This document shows, in pieces, positions 1-5,571 of a stretch of 5,924 bases of DNA. The stretch's first letter is position 1. Each line of letters opens with the position of its first letter. This stretch comes from Chitinophagaceae bacterium (lineage in GTDB: Bacteria; Bacteroidota; Bacteroidia; Chitinophagales; Chitinophagaceae). The position numbers and the translations under genes are program-made. The stretch is from NCBI GenBank assembly GCA_947483345.1, contig CANKNL010000189.1, positions 1 through 5,924 of the forward strand. Direction: 5' to 3'. The notes beneath the pieces were generated by a model. It was given only the letters and a program-made list of their open reading frames with translations, was not told the DNA's origin and did not search any database.

Positions 1-8
1 AATAACGC

Positions 9-830
9 TTACTTCTTTGTATAATTCTTGGGAATGTTAAAGGAAACAGATAATTCTTTGTTAAACTCATACTGTTTATAATTGAGCCGTACATCAAGTT
101 TATTCTTTTCGGATACGGTTATTTCCCGGTAGGTAGAAAAATGAAAACCCGATTTAATTTCGTAATCAGAATAGGTTAAATAAGCCGTTCGGCTTCTGGA
201 TATATCTACATCATCCAGTTTACTATGGGTTAGATAAAAATGATCGGAAGATAAGGTTAACAGATGTTTAAAATACTTACCAACCATAGAAAATAAAATC
301 TGATCATCCGTTTTTTTATAATAAACGATATTACTGTCAACAAAAACCGGGTTACCAATTAACAGGTCCTGCAGAGTGGTATAATCAAAAGGTATTTCTG
401 TTACTTCCTGTAAATAATCAAATGACCGATATTGAACTTCCTTATCCTGCTTATTCAGCAATACCATGCTATCCCGGGTGATCAATATCCTGTATATTTC
501 AATATTTAAAATGGACGCCGTAAGTGAAATCCAAATGGCGCTGTCCTTAATAATTCTTACGATGGCTGTTACATCCGGCTGTTTCCCTTTTTTGTCCTGA
601 TATTCTACTTTAATTTTTGCATTAAAACTTTTAAAGTCAATATAATTCTTATTCAGGTTATCTATCGTCTTTTTAATCATCAATAAAGAATCAATTTTTG
701 TTTGATCTATGATGATTACGGCAGTAGTATCCTTTGGTGCAATGGCCTTATTAATTTGCTTTACGGTTTTACAACTTACAATTGAAAGCAATAAAACAGA
801 TAAAAAAAAAGTTGTGCTTACTAATTTCAT
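9..830 (-). CDS. DUF4292 family lipoprotein, possibly LolB-like
   Basis: A 273-residue protein with a lipoprotein signal: basic start (MK), hydrophobic stretch at residues 5-18 and lipobox I-V-S-C with Cys20 as the predicted lipidated residue. Lys21 follows the Cys and there is no acidic cluster, so a surface-export signal is not apparent and a periplasm-facing anchor is more likely. The body (about 62-270) matches my memory of the Bacteroidota family DUF4292: alternating beta strands, a W-I-S-L-T segment at 100-104, ILITRDSMVLLNK at 115-127, and LQDLLIGNP at 153-161. This order (strand pair, 'it.D.v.llnk', then 'lp...L..lllG.P') resembles the LolA/LolB lipoprotein-carrier fold; that link is inference. 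The ATG at 830 is followed directly by the signal peptide, and the stop at 9-11 is inside the window, so the gene is complete. It lies 25 bases after dut with no terminator between, so co-transcription is likely. The precise function is unknown. Confidence 0.85.
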   Translation of the reverse strand: MKLVSTTFFLSVLLLSIVSCKTVKQINKAIAPKDTTAVIIIDQTKIDSLLMIKKTIDNLNKNYIDFKSFNAKIKVEYQDKKGKQPDVTAIVRIIKDSAIWISLTASILNIEIYRILITRDSMVLLNKQDKEVQYRSFDYLQEVTEIPFDYTTLQDLLIGNPVFVDSNIVYYKKTDDQILFSMVGKYFKHLLTLSSDHFYLTHSKLDDVDISRSRTAYLTYSDYEIKSGFHFSTYREITVSEKNKLDVRLNYKQYEFNKELSVSFNIPKNYTKK

Positions 831-855
831 TATGCTTGCCGGTTTATTATTTTAT

Positions 856-1299
856 TTAATGATGGCCGGTATGACCAAAGCCACCTTCGCCCCTTTGTGT
901 TTCATTTAATTGAGCTACTAAAACAAACTCAGCTTTTTCTGTTTTGGCAATAACCATTTGGGCAATTCGATCCGCATGATTTATAACCTGAACCGTATGA
1001 CCTAAGTTAATTAAGATAACTTTTAACTCTCCTCTGTAATCCGCATCAACAGTGCCGGGAGAATTTAAACAGGTTATGCCCTGTTTAATAGCCAAACCGC
1101 TTCTTGGCCTTATCTGAGCCTCATACCCATCTGGCAGTTCAATGAATAGCCCCGTAGCGATCAGTTGCCGTTCTAAAGGTTGTAAACTTACCGGTTCACT
1201 AAGGTTAGCCCTGATATCCATTCCTGCAGAACCGGCTGTTGCATATGCCGGCAACGGATTTGAAGATATGTTTACTATTTTTATCGGTACTGTTTGCAT
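856..1299 (-). CDS. dut: dUTP diphosphatase (dUTPase), trimeric type
   Basis: Hydrolyses dUTP to dUMP and pyrophosphate in the cytoplasm, keeping uracil out of DNA and supplying dUMP for thymidylate synthesis. All five conserved motifs of the homotrimeric family are present in order: motif 1 AGSAGMDIRA (22-31), motif 2 with PRSG (65-68), motif 3 GTVDADYRGE (82-91) with the expected catalytic Asp85 and sugar-contacting Tyr88, motif 4 DRIAQMVI (110-117), and motif 5 RGEGGFGHTG (136-145) with Phe141 expected to stack on uracil. Motif 5 has FGHTG where many family members have FGSTG. The length of 147 residues is normal for the family. The ATG at 1299 leaves a normal N-terminus (MQTVPIKIVN). A TAnnTTTG promoter box ends five bases before it, so the gene may have its own start of transcription as well as readthrough from the cargo gene 59 bases upstream. 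The DUF4292 gene follows after 25 bases. Confidence 0.97.
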   Translation of the reverse strand: MQTVPIKIVNISSNPLPAYATAGSAGMDIRANLSEPVSLQPLERQLIATGLFIELPDGYEAQIRPRSGLAIKQGITCLNSPGTVDADYRGELKVILINLGHTVQVINHADRIAQMVIAKTEKAEFVLVAQLNETQRGEGGFGHTGHH

Positions 1300-1303
1300 G
1301 GCG

Positions 1304-1336
1304 CAAAGTTAGCTATGTAAAAAGTAAAAACGGCAA
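1304..1336 (-). promoter_or_regulatory. Candidate promoter of dut, giving a leaderless transcript
   Basis: On the minus strand, TAACTTTG (1311-1304) matches the Bacteroidota -7 element TAnnTTTG exactly. A TTG at 1336-1334 sits 22 bases further upstream, longer than the ideal 19 but within the range reported for flavobacterial promoters. Only four bases (CGCC) separate the box from the dut ATG at 1299. With initiation normally about 5-7 bases past the box, transcription would start on or next to the A of ATG. The -7 match is seen directly; promoter activity is inferred. The off-optimum spacing keeps confidence moderate. Confidence 0.5.
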
Positions 1337-1358
1337 GAACAGTTTTTAAAAAAGAATT

Positions 1359-3452
1359 TTAACGAATAAGCATAACCGTTCCCTGTTCATAGAATTTTCT
1401 TCCCCGGATGTTGGTATAATTTAACATCCACAAATAGGCACCGTTGGGCATTTTTTTCCCTTTAAAAGTACCATCCCATTTTTGGGCAACCGCATTACTG
1501 CTAAAGATCAACTCCCCCCATTTACTGTATATCTGCAGTGAAAAATATTGAAGGGCAACATTATCGACAACCCCAAAGGTTTCATTCAAATTATCATTAT
1601 TAGGTGTAAATGCTGTTGGGATATATACATCACAATCGCCCGGCGTAACTATAATTGTATCTGATGCTTCGCATGAACTTTGCGTTACAGTTACATAATA
1701 TTTGCCGGTTTGGTTTACAAGTATAGACGCAGATGTTTCGCCTGTACTCCACAGATAGGTATCATAATTTGAATTTCCGGTTTGCAAAACAACCGGTTTG
1801 TATTTACAGATAGTTGTGTCTGTACCCAAACTCACAACAGGCTTTGGCTTAGGAGAAACTTTTATGGTATCTCTCACTTTACAACCATTTTGTTCCATCT
1901 CAAGCCAATAATCTCCAAACCCCGTTGTTGTTGTTTTACTGCCAGTGAATCCGGTGTTCCACAAATAGTTTACACCAACAATTTCTTCAACACCTATCGT
2001 TAAGGTTAAAACGTTGCAACTGGCTGTATCGGCACCTAAAAAATCACCCGAGCCGGCAATCCATATTTTCCGGTTAATGGTATCATACAAACCGGAGCAG
2101 TCAATCTTATAAACAATGAGTTGTACATCATAAAAACCTGAAGCTGCATAGGTATGCGTGGGCTGTAACACCTGTGAATACTGACGATCACCAAAATCCC
2201 ATTTAACAGAATCAATACCGTTAAGCCTATTGATGACAAAAGAAACGTTGCGGTCTAAACAATTGCCAGCTACCCTGTTAAAATCATACGGATTAGAGGC
2301 ACTGTCGAAATAGCTTTGCATAAAAGTTGGCAATCCAAACTGAACCGGGAAAGTGGTTGATGCCCCCATGAAAATTTTATTAAACACAAAATTACAACCG
2401 CTACCATAAATATTGGGATTATCGATAACAGATACAGCACTATCATTCCACATGGCCATATAAATTCTCTTATCTGGTCCTAATTGTAATGCGCCGGCAA
2501 ACCACGGTGTAGTTTGAGCAATAACCTGTTTTGTGGCCAGTATGGTAACGGCATTATTGGAAGTGATATCAAACTGATAAACTGTACAGGGATCAGACAC
2601 AGAATTATTAGCAGATACATAAAGCATATTACCATCTGGCGAAAACTCGGCACCATACACACCAATAAAATTTGACTGATGTGGTATGGTATTGGGATGG
2701 AATACCAGTGGGTTTGAAATCAAGCCTGTTTTATTATCAAAGTCCATGAGTTCAATAGCATCATTGTCGAAACCATGGCAGGCTGCCAATCTATTGCCCT
2801 TACTGGAAAATTTTAATGTGCCAATGGCATTATTAATTTGACCTGTAATAACCAGGCCCGTTTTACTAATAACCGGTGTTGTATTAAGGCCTGAAGAGGT
2901 TAGTAAATAGGCATGGTATTCATCTGTGTTCCATTTTTGAATAACAATCCATACATCCCTGTTATTACAATGCCTGATAGCCGCCAGTTTTTCAAGTACC
3001 GTGTCTTCAACGATTGTATTTTTTACAACAACGGCACCTAATCCGCTATCTTTTTTCATGTCGATGACATTATACATAAATGAAGATACTTCTTCAAAGG
3101 CCGATCCTATAGTAAACAAATAATATGAACTGTCATTGCCGGGCATAGGAACAATAACCGTATTATTGGTGCTGCTTAATTCGCCTCTTATACCAGACCC
3201 ATTAACCATGATATTGTGCTTTCTGTTTTGCACTGTAACGCCGTTGGTGTAAAAAAGTAATTGGCCATTGTTGTCACTCATGGCAGCAGATCCTTCTCGG
3301 GAATTGGCCGTTCCATTGCTAAGTACTACAGCTGGCGACTGATTAAAATCAAGTCCAACACGGTTTCCAAAATACCAGGTATTGGCTTGCTTTTGTGCAA
3401 AAACAAGTAGTGTAGCTAAAAAAAGACAGCCTGTGAGAATATATTTTTTCAA
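1359..3452 (-). CDS. Secreted T9SS type B cargo: beta-propeller-like, PKD and Ig-like repeats, gliding-motility-associated C-terminal domain
   Basis: A 697-residue exported protein of unknown specific role. Residues 1-19 are a Sec signal peptide, probably cut after VFA (19). Residues about 23-385 are a beta-rich, propeller-like region with blade-like units such as LKFSSKGNRLAAC (213-225), AEFSPDGNMLYVS (268-280) and LQLGPDKRIYMAM (322-334). Residues about 395-465 form a PKD domain (WDFGD 418-422, HTYAASGFYDVQLIV 433-447). Two Ig-like modules follow at 472-532 and 542-602. Residues 608-697 are the type B sorting domain (YIPTAFTPNNDNLNETF, then IYSKWGELIF, KWDGTFKGK, PNGAYLW), which should direct export through the T9SS and surface attachment or release. 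The start codon is TTG (3452-3450): it begins a canonical signal peptide (MKKYILTG), no in-frame ATG lies between it and the upstream stop at 3470-3468, and the next in-frame ATG (Met58) would remove the signal. It starts 10 bases after the ispF stop. No enzyme motif is seen; an adhesin or structural surface role is possible. Confidence 0.9.
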   Translation of the reverse strand: MKKYILTGCLFLATLLVFAQKQANTWYFGNRVGLDFNQSPAVVLSNGTANSREGSAAMSDNNGQLLFYTNGVTVQNRKHNIMVNGSGIRGELSSTNNTVIVPMPGNDSSYYLFTIGSAFEEVSSFMYNVIDMKKDSGLGAVVVKNTIVEDTVLEKLAAIRHCNNRDVWIVIQKWNTDEYHAYLLTSSGLNTTPVISKTGLVITGQINNAIGTLKFSSKGNRLAACHGFDNDAIELMDFDNKTGLISNPLVFHPNTIPHQSNFIGVYGAEFSPDGNMLYVSANNSVSDPCTVYQFDITSNNAVTILATKQVIAQTTPWFAGALQLGPDKRIYMAMWNDSAVSVIDNPNIYGSGCNFVFNKIFMGASTTFPVQFGLPTFMQSYFDSASNPYDFNRVAGNCLDRNVSFVINRLNGIDSVKWDFGDRQYSQVLQPTHTYAASGFYDVQLIVYKIDCSGLYDTINRKIWIAGSGDFLGADTASCNVLTLTIGVEEIVGVNYLWNTGFTGSKTTTTGFGDYWLEMEQNGCKVRDTIKVSPKPKPVVSLGTDTTICKYKPVVLQTGNSNYDTYLWSTGETSASILVNQTGKYYVTVTQSSCEASDTIIVTPGDCDVYIPTAFTPNNDNLNETFGVVDNVALQYFSLQIYSKWGELIFSSNAVAQKWDGTFKGKKMPNGAYLWMLNYTNIRGRKFYEQGTVMLIR
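1647..2039 (-). repeat. Tandem 70-residue Ig-like repeat inside the T9SS cargo gene
   Basis: Two diverged protein-level copies cover residues 472-532 (bases 2039-1857) and 542-602 (bases 1829-1647) of the cargo protein. Both begin LG-x-D-T (LGADT, LGTDT), have a Cys three or four residues later, carry YLW-[NS]-TG near the middle, and end D-T-I-x-V (528-532 and 598-602). Start and end landmarks are both offset by exactly 70 residues. At the base level the copies have diverged well beyond simple duplication. Such cell-surface Ig-like modules commonly act as spacers before the T9SS sorting domain. Confidence 0.75.
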
Positions 3453-3462
3453 AAAAATGTAA

Positions 3463-3942
3463 TTATTTTAAACCCAGTAATACTGTGGCATACGCTTTTA
3501 ACCCTTCTTCACGGCCAACAAAACCCAATAACTCAGTTGTTGTTGCCTTTACCGAAACATCGGCTGTTGTTACGTGCACAATACTTGCAATGGTCTGTTG
3601 CATGTCATGTACATATGGTTTTATTTTAGGTGATTGCAAACAAAGGGTACTATCAATGTTAATTACTTTATAACCTTTTGCATCGATAAGATCAGCGCAT
3701 TTTTTTAATAAAATTTTGCTGTCGATATCCTTAAATGCAGCTTCGGTGTCAGGAAAATGAAATCCGATATCACCAAGTGCCAAAGCCCCAAGCATGGCAT
3801 CACAGATAGCGTGTAATAGTACATCTGCATCGCTATGTCCCAATGCGCCTTTATGGTGTGGTATCTTAACACCCCCGATCCATAAATCCCTGCCTGTTAT
3901 TAACTGGTGATAATCTACGCCTGATCCAATTCTGTATGACAT
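3463..3942 (-). CDS. ispF: 2-C-methyl-D-erythritol 2,4-cyclodiphosphate synthase
   Basis: Catalyses the fifth step of the MEP (non-mevalonate) isoprenoid pathway in the cytoplasm: CDP-methylerythritol 2-phosphate is cyclised to methylerythritol 2,4-cyclodiphosphate with release of CMP. The 159-residue length is typical of this homotrimer. The metal-site residues are present: Asp10 and His12 in GVDYHQL, and His44 in HSDADVLLHA (36-45). DIGFHFPDT (58-66) and KATTTELLGFVGREEG (132-147) are family signatures, with Glu137 matching the second-metal glutamate by position. The Y after D in 'VDYH' replaces the more common V, which I take as lineage variation. The ATG at 3942 gives the expected short N-terminus (MSYRIGSG). 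It is the first gene after the porV terminator and is followed after 10 bases by the cargo gene, so it probably leads a four-gene operon. I could not find a convincing TAnnTTTG promoter in the short stretch before it. Confidence 0.97.
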   Translation of the reverse strand: MSYRIGSGVDYHQLITGRDLWIGGVKIPHHKGALGHSDADVLLHAICDAMLGALALGDIGFHFPDTEAAFKDIDSKILLKKCADLIDAKGYKVINIDSTLCLQSPKIKPYVHDMQQTIASIVHVTTADVSVKATTTELLGFVGREEGLKAYATVLLGLK

Positions 3943-3991
3943 GGTTTATTTTATATTGTAAATATCCGAATTTCGATTGATTCTAAAAACT

Positions 3992-4026
3992 AAAAAAGCG
4001 TCAAGCCTGAGGCTTGACGCTTTTTT
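3992..4026 (-). terminator. Intrinsic terminator after porV
   Basis: A perfect 10-bp inverted repeat, GCGTCAAGCC (3998-4007) and GGCTTGACGC (4011-4020), has a three-base loop. It is flanked by six A at 3992-3997 and six T at 4021-4026. Read on the minus strand it is a GC-rich hairpin followed by a T run, starting 17 bases after the porV stop codon. The symmetry means it could also work on the plus strand, but no plus-strand gene is seen to use it. It should separate porV from the ispF operon. Confidence 0.93.
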
Positions 4027-4043
4027 ACATGAAAAGAATGATA

Positions 4044-5201
4044 TTATTTTCCGCCTGCCATATCAAATACTAAACCAAAACGATAAGTATTAGATAAAGG
4101 AATACGGCTTGTACCGCTTCCGGTTGGGAAAACATAAGAGAAATTTAATGCAGCAACGCTGTATTTAATACCTGCTCCTACTGTAAAATATTTTCTATTA
4201 CCCTTATTTGGGTTTTCGTAGAAATAACCTGCACGGAAACCAAATTGGTTGTTATACCAGTATTCGGCACCTATAGCGATGTTAATTTCCTGAAATTCCT
4301 CGCTGGCTCCACCACCGGTTCCAAAAGACTTAATCCAGCTGCTGGCAACACTGCGATCACGATACTTAACTAAAGCAGCAGAATCAGCAGATGGGTTAGC
4401 ACCAGTTAAAATTGGAGGAGTTGGAACTAATAATTTATTAAGATCAACTGCTACAGTAATTTTATTAGCTTCATCGAATACTTTGGTATACGCTAAACCT
4501 AAACCAATGTTGGCAGGTATGTAATCTTTTTGAGTGGCATCACTTGAATAAGAGATTTTAGATCCCAAATTGCTTAAAGTTAAACCCCAGTTTAAACCCT
4601 GGCCATTTTCCTTAGCACCATGATGATATAAATGTAAATCACCGGCAATTGAAGAACCTGCTTTGTAATTTTGCCCACCAAAATTACCCGTAGCCAAGTT
4701 TGAATTGATATATCTGATAGCAATACCCAAACCTAATTTTTTGGTCAGTTTTCTTGAATAACCCAAGTCAATTGCAAATTCCTTTGGATTATATTTTTGC
4801 AGGTCGTTACCTAATGCATCAGTAAACTGAATACTTCCCAACTTAAAATATCTTACACCTAAAGAAAGTGCTTGCTGATCGTCTATTTTATAATATCCAG
4901 CTAAAGATGCTAAGAAAACATCGTTTACAGATAAATCCCTTAACCATGGTGTATAGTTAATGGCTACACCCATTTTACTTGTTGCAAATGGTGTTCTGGC
5001 TATGTTAGCAAAAGCCGCGTTAGCATCAGGTGCAGTTGCAATACCTACATCTCCCATACCACCACTGCGGGCATCAGGTGAAATACGTAAAAACGGAACA
5101 GCAGATGTTACAACGTTTATTTTGTTCTGGGCATAAGATACAGTTATTGTTCCTCCCAGTAACATAACTAAGGCAGTTAGTTTCAAAGTTACTTTTTTCA
5201 T
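4044..5201 (-). CDS. porV: Type IX secretion system outer-membrane protein PorV
   Basis: A 385-residue outer-membrane beta-barrel of the FadL-like class, also called LptO. In known T9SSs PorV collects cargo from the translocon (SprA/Sov) and delivers it to the PorU-containing attachment complex. Residues 1-25 are a signal peptide (MKK, hydrophobic 9-20, VSYAQ at the likely cut). The mature start carries the family hallmark: PFLRISPDARSGGMGDVGIA (36-55), then DANAAFANIA, and NYTPWLRDL (82-90). Amphipathic strands continue to the end, including AEYWYNNQFGFRAGYFYE (312-329), and the final strand RFGLVFDM lies just before the C-terminus. The length fits the family. The common 'WNP/WNA' near residue 64 reads AFANIARTPFA here. 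The ATG at 5201 starts the signal peptide; no Shine-Dalgarno is present, as usual for Bacteroidota. The gene has its own strong promoter and terminator. PorU, encoded next to PorV in many relatives, is absent from at least the first 700 bases upstream. Confidence 0.95.
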   Translation of the reverse strand: MKKVTLKLTALVMLLGGTITVSYAQNKINVVTSAVPFLRISPDARSGGMGDVGIATAPDANAAFANIARTPFATSKMGVAINYTPWLRDLSVNDVFLASLAGYYKIDDQQALSLGVRYFKLGSIQFTDALGNDLQKYNPKEFAIDLGYSRKLTKKLGLGIAIRYINSNLATGNFGGQNYKAGSSIAGDLHLYHHGAKENGQGLNWGLTLSNLGSKISYSSDATQKDYIPANIGLGLAYTKVFDEANKITVAVDLNKLLVPTPPILTGANPSADSAALVKYRDRSVASSWIKSFGTGGGASEEFQEINIAIGAEYWYNNQFGFRAGYFYENPNKGNRKYFTVGAGIKYSVAALNFSYVFPTGSGTSRIPLSNTYRFGLVFDMAGGK

Positions 5202-5339
5202 GCGTTTTGTTTTGTCTTGGTTAGGTAGACTTACCTCTATAAGCGTTAAGTTTAATGGTTTTATTATGTTGTAAAAATAATAGTTTTATTTAAAAGAACA
5301 ACTAAATTATAAAATCTTGTTAAAAAAAATAAAAAAGCA
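5202..5339 (-). other. Untranslated leader of porV
   Basis: This stretch lies between the predicted transcription start (about 5338-5340, inferred from the -7 box) and the porV ATG. It is AT-rich with no minus-strand ATG, so no leader peptide with an ATG start exists. A small hairpin can form from AGGTA (5223-5227) and TACCT (5232-5236) with a four-base loop, ending 21 bases before the start codon. I recognise no riboswitch or ribosomal-binding motif. The length of about 137 bases is long compared with the apparently leaderless dut. Confidence 0.5.
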
Positions 5340-5344
5340 CTTTT

Positions 5345-5374
5345 CAAAGATAATGGCTTTTTAATTCAGAACAA
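5345..5374 (-). promoter_or_regulatory. porV promoter, Bacteroidota -33/-7 type
   Basis: On the minus strand TTG (5374-5372) is followed by exactly 19 bases and TATCTTTG (5352-5345). This fits the Bacteroidota housekeeping sigma consensus TTG-N19-TAnnTTTG with no mismatch. It is the only such combination I found in the 723-base region upstream of porV, and it faces porV. Transcription should start near 5338-5340. Confidence 0.82.
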
Positions 5375-5389
5375 TACCACAAACTGGTA
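5375..5389. promoter_or_regulatory. Possible operator dyad next to the porV -33 box
   Basis: TACCA (5375-5379) and TGGTA (5385-5389) form a five-base-pair inverted repeat with a five-base spacer, directly upstream of the -33 TTG. That is where an activator could bind. A related dyad, ACCA-AC-TGGT, occurs at 5684-5693. The repeats are seen; a regulatory role is speculative and the arms are short. Confidence 0.25.
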
Positions 5390-5437
5390 ATATTTGTTAT
5401 TTCGTCTCAATTAATCCCTAAAAGTCAACTATTAATA

Positions 5438-5466
5438 CCCGTTTGCTTACCCAATAACGGGATTGG
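5438..5466. repeat. Overlapping inverted repeats that compete for one arm
   Basis: CCCGTT (5438-5443) pairs with AACGGG (5456-5461) across 12 bases. CCAAT (5451-5455) pairs with ATTGG (5462-5466), using AACGGG as its loop. The two stems cannot form together, so any RNA from here would have two alternative folds. No T run follows on either strand, so it is not a terminator. The function is unknown. Confidence 0.35.
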
Positions 5467-5516
5467 AATGATTTTTATTGCAAAACAAGGCATTTCGATT
5501 TCAATTATTTAAGTTA

Positions 5517-5530
5517 TAAAACCGGTTTTA
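5517..5530. repeat. 14-base perfect palindrome TAAAACCGGTTTTA
   Basis: A perfect, spacer-free palindrome centred between 5523 and 5524, about 145 bases upstream of the porV -33 box. Symmetry of this type suits a dimeric DNA-binding protein, but AT-rich DNA yields such sites by chance and no known operator is recognised. Confidence 0.35.
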
Positions 5531-5547
5531 AAAAATAGGCCTGTTTT

Positions 5548-5571
5548 ATTACCTCAATCCGTTTTGGTAAT
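5548..5571. repeat. Inverted repeat ATTACC-N12-GGTAAT
   Basis: Six-base perfect arms at 5548-5553 and 5566-5571 are separated by 12 bases. The geometry (6-12-6) equals that of the CCCGTT/AACGGG pair that starts exactly 110 bases before it, though the arm sequences differ. No adjacent T run supports a terminator. The function is unknown. Confidence 0.3.

Noticed and set aside
709..909. Plus-strand frame of 66 codons that looks like a hydrophobic peptide
   Set aside because: It lies antisense to the signal peptide of the DUF4292 lipoprotein and the end of dut; its hydrophobicity mirrors those codons. No promoter or homology is recognised.
1326..1347. AAAAAC/GTTTTT inverted repeat between the cargo gene and dut as a terminator
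   Set aside because: The six-pair stem is almost all A-T with a ten-base loop and no T run follows it on the minus strand, so it would be too weak.
1782..2665. Open frames inside the cargo gene at 1782-2003 (+), 2036-2239 (-) and 2480-2665 (-)
   Set aside because: They are other-frame shadows of a gene with clear domains throughout; none shows a recognisable family motif.
3426..3452. Lipobox-like L-T-G-C at residues 6-9 of the cargo protein
   Set aside because: The Cys is too near the N-terminus to follow a full hydrophobic region; the stretch to VFAQ at 17-20 fits an ordinary signal peptide, as expected for a T9SS cargo.
3485..3673. Plus-strand frame antisense to ispF
   Set aside because: It is fully inside ispF, whose conserved motifs explain the sequence.
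3957..3992. Promoter for ispF in the stretch between the porV terminator and ispF (TAGTTTTT, TATTTACA)
   Set aside because: Neither matches TAnnTTTG fully, and no TTG is suitably spaced upstream, so I do not call a promoter.
5184..5191. Second TAnnTTTG match (TAACTTTG, minus strand) at the start of porV
   Set aside because: It falls within codons 4-6 of porV, so a transcript from it would lack the start and signal peptide; most likely a coincidence of codons for V-T-L.
5332..5362. AAAAAGC/GCTTTTT inverted repeat across the porV -7 box as a terminator or operator
   Set aside because: The arms are mostly A/T runs expected by chance in this composition, the loop is 17 bases, and the promoter reading explains the site better.
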